DNA of 64,000 bases from Thermoleophilia bacterium (GCA_041393415.1 JAWKKE010000003.1:1-64000); one strand, 5' to 3'. Counted from the first letter of the stretch, positions 51,472-60,652 are shown. Made by a program: numbers and translations. The notes: generated by a model not told the origin, from the letters alone.

Positions 51472-52493
51472 TGATGAGCGGCCGTCGGCCAAGGAGGGAA
51501 CGGTTTGCGCCGATCGCGGCGGCGCTGCTGGCGGCAGTGCTTGTGGCATTGGCCGGGGTTCTCGCCGGCTGCTCGATGTCGTCGCCGGTGTCGCCGGAGG
51601 CCACGAGCCGGCCATCGCAAGAGGTCGGCACCAGTCCTTCCGGGACGATTGCGCACGCGACCGCCAGGGCGTTCGCCGAGCAAATCCATCCGAGGACGGC
51701 GGACACGTGGGGGGAGATCCGTGCTCGGGAGTTCGTGGTCGGTACGTTTCAGCAATACGGCTATGAGCCGTCTCTGCAGGAGTTCATCGTCCACGACAAC
51801 GGACGGCGTCTGCACTCCGCGAACGTACTCGTGGTCAAAGAGGGGGAATCGGCGGAGCGGCTGGTGATTGGCGCTCACTATGACGCCGCGGCCGGTGAGG
51901 GATACACGGACGACGCTGTTGGGACAGGGCTGCTTATGGAGTTGGCGGCGCGCATGCGCGCGTTGGAGACACCGTACACGCTCGTCTTCGTTGCCTACGG
52001 GGCCGAGCAGCGAAGCCGCCTCGGCTCGAGGCACTTTGTGGAGGCCATGTCCAAGGTCGAGCGGAGTGCGGTTCTCGGAGTGATCGACCTGGATGCCGTG
52101 GCGGGCGGCGACGAGTTGTTCGTATACAGTCAGCCCGAAGCCGCTACCTGGCTTCGTGACGACATCCTCGCCGCCGCTCAGGATCTAGGCGTGGAACTTG
52201 GGCCGCCGCCAGCGCGCGGCGATCTTATGGCAGGAACGGCCGATCTGCCGGGAAGCGCTGCGACGTTTGTCGAGGCGGGCATTCCTGCTGCTACACTCAC
52301 GGCGACCTCCTGGACGGCCGGGCGCAAGGATGGCGGCACGCAGACGTCAGCGCAGGGACAACTGCGAGGTACCGCAAGAGACAGCGTGCAGTTCGTTGAG
52401 AGCAAGTTCCCGGGCAGGGTCGAGGCGCAGCTTGCGGATCTCTCGCAGCTCCTCGAGATCGTCCTTACCAGCAGACTGGAGAAGCGTCCGTGA
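51471..52493 (+). CDS. M28-peptidase-like lipoprotein with altered metal site
   Basis: 340 residues. A lipoprotein signal ends in LAGVLAGC (Cys near 31), then an M28 aminopeptidase-like domain. IGAHYDAA keeps the first His-Asp and DDAVGTG the bridging Asp. The usual GxEE pair reads YGAEQ, so the second zinc ligand is Gln, and the last histidine (normally in SDHxxF) is missing in DLPGSAATFVEAGIPA. DLDAV keeps an Asp. It is therefore probably not an active two-zinc peptidase and may be a binding protein. It is coupled to the PAP2 gene upstream and to the GTPase gene downstream by overlaps. Confidence 0.78.
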   Translation: MMSGRRPRRERFAPIAAALLAAVLVALAGVLAGCSMSSPVSPEATSRPSQEVGTSPSGTIAHATARAFAEQIHPRTADTWGEIRAREFVVGTFQQYGYEPSLQEFIVHDNGRRLHSANVLVVKEGESAERLVIGAHYDAAAGEGYTDDAVGTGLLMELAARMRALETPYTLVFVAYGAEQRSRLGSRHFVEAMSKVERSAVLGVIDLDAVAGGDELFVYSQPEAATWLRDDILAAAQDLGVELGPPPARGDLMAGTADLPGSAATFVEAGIPAATLTATSWTAGRKDGGTQTSAQGQLRGTARDSVQFVESKFPGRVEAQLADLSQLLEIVLTSRLEKRP

Positions 52494-53590
52494 AACTAGG
52501 AATAGTCGGCCTCCCCAACGTGGGTAAGACTACGTTGTTCAACGCGCTCACACACGGCCACGCTGCGGCGACTGCCTACGCCTACACCTCAGCTGAGTCT
52601 AATCTGGGCGTCGTCGCGGTTCCCGACGAGCGACTCGATCGCCTTCACGCGGCGTTGGAGACACCGAAGAAGGTGAACGCGACGATCGATGTCGTCGACA
52701 TCGCCGGTCTCGCCGAAGGGGCGAGCCAGGGCGAGGGGCTGGGCAATCGGTTCCTCGCAGATATTCGCGGCGTCGACGCCGTGGCGCAGGTCATTCGCGC
52801 CTTCAAGAATCCTGATGTGGCTCATGTCAGGGATTCGGTTGATCCGCGCGCCGATGTGGAACTCGTCGAGACCGAGCTTGTCTTGAGCGACTTGGAGCTG
52901 GTTGAGCGGCGTGTTGAGAAGACCCGCAAAGCGGCACGCAGCGGAGACCGTTCTGCACAGCGCGAACTGGCGGCGCTCGAGGGGCTTGCCGTCGCCTTGC
53001 AGCAGGGGAGGCTGGCACGTACCGTGGAGCGCGCCCCGGAGGATGCCGGGCTCTTCCGAGAGCTCGCTCTCGTCAGCGATCGTCCCGTCCTGTTCGTCCT
53101 CAATACGGACGACGATGAAGGTGAAGCAGAGGCGTTGACCGAGCACTCGCGGTTCGTTGAATGGGCGCAAGCGCGAGGCGATCGTGTGGTGGCTCTTGCT
53201 GCTCGGCTTGAGTGTGAGCTGGCTGACCTCGAGCCCGAGGAAGCTGTCGAATTTCGTGGCGAGCTCGGGGCCGACGAGGAGGGAGCCGTGGACGCCTTCC
53301 TGCGCGCGGCCTACGAGGTGCTCGGGTATGTCACCTTCTTCACGGGCGATTTCCGAAGCAGCGAATCGCGTGCCTGGCAGTTGCCGCGGGGATGGACGGC
53401 CAAGCAGGCTGCGGGGCGCATCCACACCGACATCGAACGTGGTTTTGTCCGCGCCCAAGTGGTCAACATCGAGAATCTCATCGCGTTGCGGTCGTTCCAC
53501 GCCGCGCGGGAGAAAGCGCTGGTTGCCACAGAGGGAAAGGCGTACATCGTGCAAGACGGCGACGTGATCAACTTCATGCACACGGCGTGA
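52490..53590 (+). CDS. ychF: YchF/OLA1-type ATPase
   Basis: 366 residues. G1 GLPNVGKTTLFNAL, G3 DIAGLAEGAS, a coiled insert (about 125-200), then a C-terminal TGS-type domain with FFTGDFRSSESRAWQLPRG and IHTDIERGFVRAQVV. The G4 position reads NTDD, in line with the family's preference for ATP over GTP. YchF binds ribosomes and modulates stress responses. GTG 52490 overlaps the previous stop as GTGA. Confidence 0.94.
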   Translation: MKLGIVGLPNVGKTTLFNALTHGHAAATAYAYTSAESNLGVVAVPDERLDRLHAALETPKKVNATIDVVDIAGLAEGASQGEGLGNRFLADIRGVDAVAQVIRAFKNPDVAHVRDSVDPRADVELVETELVLSDLELVERRVEKTRKAARSGDRSAQRELAALEGLAVALQQGRLARTVERAPEDAGLFRELALVSDRPVLFVLNTDDDEGEAEALTEHSRFVEWAQARGDRVVALAARLECELADLEPEEAVEFRGELGADEEGAVDAFLRAAYEVLGYVTFFTGDFRSSESRAWQLPRGWTAKQAAGRIHTDIERGFVRAQVVNIENLIALRSFHAAREKALVATEGKAYIVQDGDVINFMHTA

Positions 53591-53624
53591 AGCGGAACTA
53601 AGAATCTGCGGGAGGTTTGTCGCG

Positions 53625-53972
53625 TTGGTGGATGAGGCGCGTGATCGGGCAGACGAGAGTCGGGGCGAGGAGCCCGTTAGCGACACGGTCACCGTACGCA
53701 GCTTGATCGGGGACCCTGGCGTCTATGCGCTCGCGTTTGGCTTGCTCGGGCTCCTGCTGTATCCGGCCCTCATCGGTGAGCCGTTCTGGCGGACGGCGCT
53801 CGTTCTGTGCGACCTCGGGGCAGTCATCTTGGGTCTCTGGGCTGTGTGGCGTTGGCGGCGAGGCCGGGGACATGCCGATCTGGCCGTGGGTGCGTTCTTG
53901 GCCGCTGGCGTCGGTTTCTACCTCTATGTTGCCAGGACGACTGGCGTCGTGCCTTTGCCGGGCGGCAGCTGA
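53625..53972 (+). CDS. Small membrane protein, unknown
   Basis: 115 residues with a charged N-terminus and three membrane segments (about 34-52, 58-76 and 88-105). TTG 53625 is chosen because GGGAGG stands nine bases ahead; the GTG that follows is an alternative. It trails the ychF gene by 34 bases. Not recognised. Confidence 0.6.
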   Translation: MVDEARDRADESRGEEPVSDTVTVRSLIGDPGVYALAFGLLGLLLYPALIGEPFWRTALVLCDLGAVILGLWAVWRWRRGRGHADLAVGAFLAAGVGFYLYVARTTGVVPLPGGS

Positions 53973-54271
53973 AGCACTTCTCTCCCCTCGGTCGAGGAGC
54001 TCGCGAGCATAGTTCTCAGTCTCATGTAGACGCTTCTGGCGAGTCGCCAGCGAAGCGCTGGCAATCGAGTCGGTCGTGGCGCTCATTCGTTCGAAGATCG
54101 GGATGAGGCTGCTGCGTTGTTGTCTTGGGGCAGTCACGGGCGAACGCCTCGGGGGTTTCGAGTCCACGATTGGTCTTGACCGCCCCGAGGCGTTCGCCGT
54201 CAGTCTCGCCTATATCGGTCTAGCTATCATCGCGGCCGTTGCCATCTCGATGAATCGCGACGTGACGAAGG
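53973..54271. other. Intergenic DNA with three hairpins between convergent genes
   Basis: No supportable gene. CTGGCGA/TCGCCAG (54036-54050) and GCCAGCG/CGCTGGC (54046-54062) share a strand, so only one can form at a time. Further on, a 16-base perfect inverted repeat (54139-54154 with 54183-54198) encloses a 28-base loop. These may end transcription from both sides, but none has a T-run. Confidence 0.5.
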
Positions 54272-54784
54272 TCATGCGCCTGGTGTCGGAACGGTCCTCA
54301 CCCGGGAGCTCAGCTCTTTGTCCAGCTGATAGAGGCCAGCGGGGTGCTCGCCAGCCATCGTAAACTTGTGGACAAGGTCGCTGGCGCTTTCCTCCTCCTC
54401 GACCTGCTCGGCGATGAACCACTGTAAGAAGTTGTAGGTGGCGTGGTCCTTGATCTCCAGCGCCAGCGATGCGATGGCGTGAATTCGCGACGTCACTTGT
54501 TCCTCGTGTGCGAGGGCGTCGGTGAACATGGCCAGACCGTTCTCCCACGACGAGGGCGGCTTGGCGATCGCCTCCAGGACTACTCGCCCGCCACGCGTCG
54601 TCACGTAGTCGAACATCTTCTGCGCGTGATCCAGCTCCTCGTGGTACTGAATGGTCATCCAGTTCTGCCCACCAGGCATGCCTAGCTCGGCGAACTGTGC
54701 CGCCATCGACAAATAGAGGTACGCCGAGTACTGCTCCCAGTTGATCTGCTCGTTGATCGCCTCCTGCATTCTTGAATCGAGCAT
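54272..54784 (-). CDS. ftn: Ferritin (bacterial non-heme, FtnA-like)
   Basis: 170 residues, four-helix ferritin. Di-iron residues are visible: Glu in NWEQYSAYLYL, ExxH in HEELDHAQK, Glu in AHEEQVTSR and Glu in AEQVEEEE. It oxidises and stores iron in a 24-subunit shell, limiting Fenton chemistry; it complements the rubrerythrin module elsewhere in the window. ATG 54784 is chosen because AAGGAG stands six bases ahead; an ATG 18 bases upstream has no such site. Confidence 0.94.
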   Translation of the reverse strand: MLDSRMQEAINEQINWEQYSAYLYLSMAAQFAELGMPGGQNWMTIQYHEELDHAQKMFDYVTTRGGRVVLEAIAKPPSSWENGLAMFTDALAHEEQVTSRIHAIASLALEIKDHATYNFLQWFIAEQVEEEESASDLVHKFTMAGEHPAGLYQLDKELSSRVRTVPTPGA

Positions 54785-54905
54785 GGGACTCTCCTTGTTC
54801 ATCAGGGTGCGGGGTTGCTGAATCGCTACGCTCGCTGCTGCAGGTCGTATCTACCCGGCTGAGGGGGCGAGACAACACCGCACGCAACGACAAGCTACGA
54901 CTGGC

Positions 54906-55003
54906 TGGCGGAGCGACATGGGAGTCGAACCCACCCAGGACGGGAACACCGCCCCGCAGACGGTTTTGAAGACCGCGGCAGTCACCGGACCACGAGTCGC
55001 TCC
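54906..55003 (-). tRNA. selC: tRNA-Sec (anticodon TCA)
   Basis: 98 nucleotides with encoded CCA. The eight-base acceptor stem GGAGCGAC/GTCGCTCC, the discriminator G, a long extra arm and the anticodon loop CTTCAAA are all features of bacterial tRNA-Sec. It lies beside selB-selA-selD, giving a complete selenocysteine insertion set within 6 kb. Confidence 0.95.
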
Positions 55004-55053
55004 ATGAACATCATCGCACGGCAAGCGCCACGCGTCACGCGGGGCGGGATGCG

Positions 55054-55587
55054 CTAGCGCGTCTTGCGTCCGCCCCGCCGTTGCCGAGTTGCCGGCGTCT
55101 CGGTGCCGCGCGTGGACATGCTGCGCCGCGCCTTGGCTGTCTTCTGTGCCTTCTTCTCGCCCTTCACCTGGGCAACGGCGGCTTCGTTCGTCGGCTTTAC
55201 GATGAGCATGACGTAAATGATGATCGCCGGGGCGATGGTCATGAAGAGCGCGTACTTGACGACGAGAGCACTCATTGACAGGGCGAGGCCCAGGAGTATG
55301 AGTGCCGTGAGTTGGAGCTTTCGCACGTCGGCGATGGCAAACGAGCGGCCGCGAATCCAGAAGTCGTATGCATCGGCGACCATGACCAGACACACAACCG
55401 CCGAGATGAGCACGGAGGCGACGAGGATGATTCGATTCCAGCCGACGAATTCGTCGCCGATGAGGTACTTCACGACGAGCCCGAAGCAATACAAACAGCT
55501 GAGCGTGAGAATGGCCAGCGCTCCGGCGCGGAACATGCGCTGGCCTGCGGGGAGATCGCGAAACGCGCTCTTCGGCGGTTCTGCCAT
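55054..55587 (-). CDS. Unknown membrane protein with basic tail
   Basis: 177 residues. Four membrane segments (about 21-41, 50-70, 90-108 and 112-130) are followed by a 45-residue Lys/Arg-rich cytoplasmic tail (KGEKKAQKTAKARRS and more). It follows selB by 47 bases in the same direction and may be in that transcript, but nothing links it to selenium. Not recognised. Confidence 0.65.
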   Translation of the reverse strand: MAEPPKSAFRDLPAGQRMFRAGALAILTLSCLYCFGLVVKYLIGDEFVGWNRIILVASVLISAVVCLVMVADAYDFWIRGRSFAIADVRKLQLTALILLGLALSMSALVVKYALFMTIAPAIIIYVMLIVKPTNEAAVAQVKGEKKAQKTAKARRSMSTRGTETPATRQRRGGRKTR

Positions 55588-55634
55588 GGTGCGGATGATA
55601 CAGCGTTGAGGGACGCGGTGCTTGGAGGTGCGTC

Positions 55635-57572
55635 CTACCGGCGCCGGCGTGCGACGCGCACGTCTCCTTTGCGCAGGGTTAGGCCTTCACGGTCGAAGAG
55701 TTCCAGGAGCGCTTGGGCGTTGCGCCGCCCACACGACATTCGATCGCGGAAGGAGGCGAGAGTCACCTCTCCAACCGTGGTGAGCATGGCGTGGAGGGCA
55801 TCACGCGCGCTGTTCACGGCGGAGGTGTCAAACCACAGATCACGGTCAACACGCACCACCTCATCACGCCGCGCGAGCGTCTCGAGAACCTGAGTGATGT
55901 CTCGTGGCGATCGGTGGAACTCCTCGGCGAGCAGTGCCAGCGTGGGAGGAGCGAACGGCTCCCGGCGCAGACGGGACTTGAGAAGGGTTGCCAGGGCGGC
56001 CTGATCCTCGCTGAGAACACCGGCCCCCGAAGGTGCGAAGCCGCCCTCGCCAGTGATGAGCACTCCGTCAGCGCGCATCCTCTGAAGGAGAGTCTCGACG
56101 TCGGGCAGGGGAAGTTCCGGGATGAGAGCAGCGAGTTCGGCGGCAGCGGTGAAGGGGCGTTCAGGATGAGCGTTAGCCCTCTCACGGGCCGCGGCAAGGA
56201 GTGCTCGTCTCAGGCCATCGAGCAGGCCGGCGCGGAACCAGCGGTCGTTGACGCCCACGCTCCTCGGCGCGTCTCCCGCCGGTGCAAGCCGGCTCGACTC
56301 AAGCTCGCCGGCGGCCTCTGCGGCGGCGAGCGCGGCGGCGCTTTCTCTGGCGCCGAAACCGCCGCCGAGCAGGTCTGCCGCGGTGAAGCCGCTCGTGCCC
56401 GCGTCTGCGGCGAGCGCGGCGAGTGCTCGTCGCGCATCGCCCGCCCGGGCGGACAGGAGGAAATCGTTGTGCCGCTCGCGCTCATGCCAGCGGCGAGCAG
56501 CGACGGTGAGAACTTCTCCGCCGCCGATGGTGCTGACCGGCGACAGCGAACGGAGGATGAAACGGTCGCGAGGCTCCAGCGCTGCGGGCGCGTCGAGTCG
56601 CACTACCGCTGCGCCGCTGGCCTCGCCGGGAGCGTCGCGGCCGATCAGCGGCACGACGCGAGCAAGGAATTGCGCTGTGCCGTGATGGAGGCGCACCAGA
56701 TCTCCAGACCGTAGCGGTCGTGACCCCGGGAGCAGCGTAACCCAAGCATCGAAGCGACGTGACACATGGCCGGCGAGCTGAGGTGCGACCAGCCAGCAGC
56801 CTCGGCGAACGTCTTCGCGGTCGAGGCCGCGCATGTTGAGCCCTACGCGGCTGCCTGCGTCGGCGACCTCGGTGTCTCTGTCGTGCGCCTGCACGCTACG
56901 CACGGTGGTTCGAATCGCGCCGGGCTCGACTACCAAGGCGTCGCCGACGCGCACGTGTCCCTGCCAGAGAGTGCCGGTGACGACGGTGCCGATGCCACGG
57001 AGTGTGAAGACTCGGTCGATTGGCAGGCGCGCCGGGCCCGCCTTCCGCTCAGCATGGTGCCTCGCGGCGGCTCGTTCCAGTGCGGCGAGGAGAGCCTCCT
57101 TTCCCCGGCCGTCCCGAGCGCTCACAGGCACGACGTCGCAATTCGCGAACGGCGTGGAGGCCAGGAAGTCACGGACATCGTCTTGTGCCAGCTCGAGGAG
57201 CTCCGTGTCGACCGTGTCGGCCTTGGTAAGTGCCACAACTCCGTTGCGAACGCCCAGCAGGTCCAGGATTGCGAGATGTTCGCGAGTCTGTGGCATCACT
57301 CCGTCGTCGGCGGCAACCACGAGGAGGAAGAGATCGATCCCGGTTGCTCCCGCCACCATTGTGCGCACGAATCGCTCGTGTCCTGGGACGTCGATGATGC
57401 TCACGTGTCTTCCGCCGGGGAGCACAAGATCCGCATAGCCGAGCTCAATGGAGATGCCACGGTCGCGCTCTTCCCGCAGACGGTCGGTGTTCTTGCCGGT
57501 GAGCAATCCGACGAGAGCGGTCTTGCCGTGATCGATGTGCCCGGCGGTCCCGAGCGTGAGCGGCGCGGTCAT
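55635..57572 (-). CDS. selB: Selenocysteine-specific elongation factor SelB
   Basis: 645 residues. The GTPase domain starts GTAGHIDHGKTALVGLLTG, with IDVPGHERFVR (G3) and ALTKAD (G4). Domains II-III (about 175-350) follow. The last 250 residues form the four winged helices that hold the SECIS hairpin, the last near ASFRDRMSCGRRNAQALLELFDREG. It delivers Sec-tRNA to UGA codons marked by a downstream hairpin. It overlaps selA by four bases. Confidence 0.96.
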   Translation of the reverse strand: MTAPLTLGTAGHIDHGKTALVGLLTGKNTDRLREERDRGISIELGYADLVLPGGRHVSIIDVPGHERFVRTMVAGATGIDLFLLVVAADDGVMPQTREHLAILDLLGVRNGVVALTKADTVDTELLELAQDDVRDFLASTPFANCDVVPVSARDGRGKEALLAALERAAARHHAERKAGPARLPIDRVFTLRGIGTVVTGTLWQGHVRVGDALVVEPGAIRTTVRSVQAHDRDTEVADAGSRVGLNMRGLDREDVRRGCWLVAPQLAGHVSRRFDAWVTLLPGSRPLRSGDLVRLHHGTAQFLARVVPLIGRDAPGEASGAAVVRLDAPAALEPRDRFILRSLSPVSTIGGGEVLTVAARRWHERERHNDFLLSARAGDARRALAALAADAGTSGFTAADLLGGGFGARESAAALAAAEAAGELESSRLAPAGDAPRSVGVNDRWFRAGLLDGLRRALLAAARERANAHPERPFTAAAELAALIPELPLPDVETLLQRMRADGVLITGEGGFAPSGAGVLSEDQAALATLLKSRLRREPFAPPTLALLAEEFHRSPRDITQVLETLARRDEVVRVDRDLWFDTSAVNSARDALHAMLTTVGEVTLASFRDRMSCGRRNAQALLELFDREGLTLRKGDVRVARRRR

Positions 57573-59017
57573 TCTGTGAAGACGTTGCAGATGGCGCGGG
57601 CGAGGTCGCCGAGCTCGTGGTCTCTTACTGCACGAAGATCAAAGAGGAGCCGCTCCTCGCTGACTCGGCATACAACGGCAGGGCGACCTGTCCGCAGGCG
57701 GGTGGCGAGATCGTGTGGTGTGTTGCGAAGCGGCGTGATCTGCAGTGCGACGCTGGGCAGTTCGGTGAGGGGGAGCGCCCCAGCTCCGGCCCGGGCAACG
57801 GTGTCGACGAGATCCATGGTGCCGGCGTCGTCAAGGTCTTCGGCGACGATGGTCCGCAGACGCTCGGCCCGGCGCCGCACCTCGTCGACTGGCTCACTGA
57901 GGGCCGCGAGCGTCGGGATGCTGCGTCGCGCTTCGTCCGGATCGAGGTAGAGGCGCAGAGTGGCGTCGAGGGCGGCAAGGTCCAGCTTGTCGATGCGCAG
58001 TGCGCGGGCCAGTGGATGACGCCGCATGGCGCCAATCGTGGCACCGCTGCCGATTGCCAGTCCCGCCTGAGGGCCACCGAGGAGCTTGTCGCCGCTGAAG
58101 GTGACGATGTCGCAAACGGCGACGCTCTCGCGCAGCAGCGGCTCGTCGTCGAACAGGGGAATGTCCGCGAGGGCGCCGCTGCCGAGATCATCGATCAGGA
58201 CGGCGTCACGCGAATGCGCTAGGGCGGCAAGGTCGGTCAGGGGTGGTTCTGCCGTGAAGCCGACGATTCGGTAGTTGCTGGTGTGGACCCTGAGGATGGC
58301 CTTCGTTCGCGAGTTCCAGGCCGCCTCGTAGTCGCGGAGGTACGTTCGATTCGTGGTCCCGACTTCGACGAGTTCAGCACCGCTCTCACGCAGTATGTCC
58401 GGAATGCGAAAGCTGTCGCCGATCTCAACAAGCTGGCCTCTTGAGACGAGTACCTCCCCCCCGCGAGATGTCGCGGCGAGGGCGAGGAGCACGGCCGCGG
58501 CGCAGTTGTTGACGGCGAGAGCATCGGCCGCTCCGGTGAGCGTGCAGAGAATGTCGTGAACATGGTCTTGGCGGGAGGCGCGTTCGCCGCGGGCGAGACC
58601 GTACTCGAGGTTCGTTCCTCCCGAGGCGGCGATGGTGACGGCGTCCACTGCCTCCCGGGGCAGCACAGAGCGTCCGAGATTCGTGTGAACGACAACGCCG
58701 GTGGCGTTGATGACGCGCTGCAGCGATGGAGTACGTGCCAGATCGAGCAGTGCGCACACCCACGGCACGAGGTCCGCGGCCGTGAGCTCTCTTGCGCGCT
58801 CGTTGTGCGCGCTGCCGTGTTCGTCTCCCCGGATCTCGCTGCGCAAGCGCTCGATGACGGTACGCACCGCGTCAACGACGAGGGCGTGCGGATGTTGCTC
58901 CAGGGCCTCCTGAAGTGCGGGCTCACGTAGCACCTCGTTGACGCTCGCGAGGGCTCGTAGGCGTGGATCGCCTGTCTGGCGCTCGGATCGCCTCGACTTC
59001 GACTGGCGGTCGCTCAA
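57569..59017 (-). CDS. selA: L-seryl-tRNA(Sec) selenium transferase SelA
   Basis: 482 residues, fold-type I PLP enzyme. VINATGVVVHTNLGRSVLP, NCAAAVLLAL and the PLP lysine in TFSGDKLLGGPQAG (about K311) are family hallmarks. It converts Ser-tRNA(Sec) to Sec-tRNA(Sec) with selenophosphate. I chose TTG 59017: GAAAGGAG stands ahead and the protein then begins at the usual place. Its TTG overlaps the stop of the preceding membrane gene (TTGA). Confidence 0.96.
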   Translation of the reverse strand: MSDRQSKSRRSERQTGDPRLRALASVNEVLREPALQEALEQHPHALVVDAVRTVIERLRSEIRGDEHGSAHNERARELTAADLVPWVCALLDLARTPSLQRVINATGVVVHTNLGRSVLPREAVDAVTIAASGGTNLEYGLARGERASRQDHVHDILCTLTGAADALAVNNCAAAVLLALAATSRGGEVLVSRGQLVEIGDSFRIPDILRESGAELVEVGTTNRTYLRDYEAAWNSRTKAILRVHTSNYRIVGFTAEPPLTDLAALAHSRDAVLIDDLGSGALADIPLFDDEPLLRESVAVCDIVTFSGDKLLGGPQAGLAIGSGATIGAMRRHPLARALRIDKLDLAALDATLRLYLDPDEARRSIPTLAALSEPVDEVRRRAERLRTIVAEDLDDAGTMDLVDTVARAGAGALPLTELPSVALQITPLRNTPHDLATRLRTGRPAVVCRVSEERLLFDLRAVRDHELGDLARAICNVFTE

Positions 59018-59583
59018 GGCTGCTCCTTTCGCGCGATTCGCAGTGACGCTTCGCTTCGCCGCCGCATGTCGAAGACGATCATCGCATATGCGAGCAGTCC
59101 CGCCACAACGATGAAATCCGCGACGTCGACGCCGAGGCGCAGCAGGTCCGCTCTCGCAGTAATAGCGCCAGCGGCGACGGCGATCAGGAGGCCGCCGGCA
59201 AGCGCCTCGCATATGGCCCAGAATCCACGCGGCTGCGTCTGCTTGAAGCCGAGCGCGGTTGTGTAGAGGGACAAGAGAACAACGGCTGCGCAGGCGAGGC
59301 CGACAAGGAAGAGCAGGGCGACCTGAGGGATGACCTCGGAGGCGGGCCGTCCGGCGGCCCAGTTCCATGCCGTGGCTCGCGAGGTGCCGATCCCCAGAAC
59401 GAGGACGAGGAACCAGGCGACGAGCGCGAGAACGGCGATCGCACCGAGCAGGACAAATGGAACCACCGAGAGAACGCGAAGCGTCAGCCGAGCTTCTGGT
59501 TCCGACGACCTCGACGATGCGCGTTTGGCGTCGTTCCCGGCAGACGAGGGGCGCTCAGATTGACCGGACTGACGGTGCGGCAT
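59014..59583 (-). CDS. Membrane protein between selD and selA, unknown
   Basis: About 189 residues with four to five hydrophobic segments (LSVVPFVLLGAIAVLALVAW, IPQVALLFLVGLACAAVVLL, LAGGLLIAVAAGAI, IVVAGLLAYAMIVFD). The start is uncertain: ATG 59583 lacks a ribosome site and overlaps selD by 29 bases. It overlaps selA by four, so it is co-translated with the Sec genes. A selenium-transport role would be a guess only. Confidence 0.55.
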   Translation of the reverse strand: MPHRQSGQSERPSSAGNDAKRASSRSSEPEARLTLRVLSVVPFVLLGAIAVLALVAWFLVLVLGIGTSRATAWNWAAGRPASEVIPQVALLFLVGLACAAVVLLSLYTTALGFKQTQPRGFWAICEALAGGLLIAVAAGAITARADLLRLGVDVADFIVVAGLLAYAMIVFDMRRRSEASLRIARKEQP

Positions 59584-60652
59584 CGAGCAGGTCTTGGCGG
59601 TCGCGCCGATCGGCCAGGAGTAGGCTGCCGGCTCGTTCCGCGGTAAGCCGGCCGATGGTCCATGCCGGCGTACCGCGGGTCTCAAGGGCGGTGACAAGCG
59701 CGGCATGGTCTTCGGGTGCAACGGCGATGAGGAGGCCGCCCGACGTCTGGGGATCGAAAAGCAGCTGGATGCGAGGGTCGTCTGGTGGCACGCATTTGTC
59801 AGTTACTTGGACGCGTGGCCAGAGAAAGTCGCGATTGGCTACGAGTCCGCCGGCGTACACCCCTTGCGTCAGAAGGCTGAGAACGTCGACGTGAATCGGG
59901 ATGGAGTCCAGCCAGAGCGTCGCCGCCAGCCCGGCACCGTCAAGCATCTCGCAGAGGTGCCCGGCAAGGCCAAACCCACTTACGTCTGTGCAAGCATGTG
60001 TCTCGACGGTCGCCATGGCGGTGGCGGCGCTCGCGTTGAGCGTTGCGGCTTCGTCGATCGCGACCGACATATCGTCTTCAGTAAGCACGCCCTTCTTGAG
60101 GCCGCTGGCGAGGACGCCAATGCCAAGGCGCTTGGTGAGGATGAGAATGTCGCCGGCGCGCCCTCCGGAGTTGTAGACGATTTGCCCCGGGTGCGCCACA
60201 CCGGTCACCGAGAGCCCGTACTTCGGCTCGCGGTCGTCAATCGAATGACCGCCGGCGAGTTCCGCTCCGGCCTCGGCGATCTTCTCGGCTCCGCCACGGA
60301 GGATGTCGGCGAGGTGGGCCATGCCCAGCTTGCTCGGCCAGCCGACGATGTTCATTGCTGTCAGCGGCTTGGCGCCCATGGCGTAGATGTCGCTGAGAGC
60401 GTTGGCGGCGGCGACGCGGCCGAAATGGTATGGGCTGTCGACAATCGGCGTGAAGAAGTCGACTGTCTGAACGAGACAGAGGTCGTCGGTCAGCTGCACG
60501 ATGGCAGCGTCGTCACGCGTCTCGAGGAGACGAGCGAACTGAGGCGATGTGCGAGGCAGAGCGTCGAGAACGGCTTGCAGGTCACACGGACCCAGCTTCG
60601 CCGCTCAGCCGCTCTTCGCCGCGTACTGTGTGAGTCGGATTCGTTCCGTCAT
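59555..60652 (-). CDS. selD: Selenophosphate synthase SelD, itself a selenoprotein (Sec16)
   Basis: 365 residues when the in-frame TGA at 60607-60605 is read as selenocysteine. The N-terminus then reads MTERIRLTQYAAKSG-U-AAKLGP, matching the usual LTQY...GCGCK active-site loop with Sec at the catalytic Cys position (17 in E. coli) and Lys19 kept. The rest has DDLCLVQTVDFFTPIVDSP, GGHSIDDREPKYGLSVTG, ACTDVSGFGLAGH and LFDPQTSGGLLIA. A gene caller that stops at TGA would begin at GTG 60499 and lose 51 residues with the active site. It makes selenophosphate from selenide and ATP. A hairpin suited to a bacterial SECIS follows the UGA. Confidence 0.93.
60571..60607 (-). promoter_or_regulatory. Candidate bacterial SECIS element in selD
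   Basis: Just after the UGA, CGGC (60603-60600) pairs with GCCG (60574-60571). After an internal loop, TGGGTC pairs with GACCTG (two wobbles) around a five-base loop CGTGT containing the GU that SelB prefers. Loop distance from UGA is about 16 bases, within the usual range. Confidence 0.6.

Noticed and set aside
53598..54167. Minus-strand open frame of 189 codons opposite the small membrane protein
   Set aside because: No ribosome site and no hydrophobic or domain pattern; the plus-strand frame has a proper site and membrane profile.
54076..54363. Plus-strand open frame of 95 codons with one hydrophobic stretch
   Set aside because: It has no ribosome site, contains the 16-base inverted repeat and runs about 90 bases into the ferritin gene.
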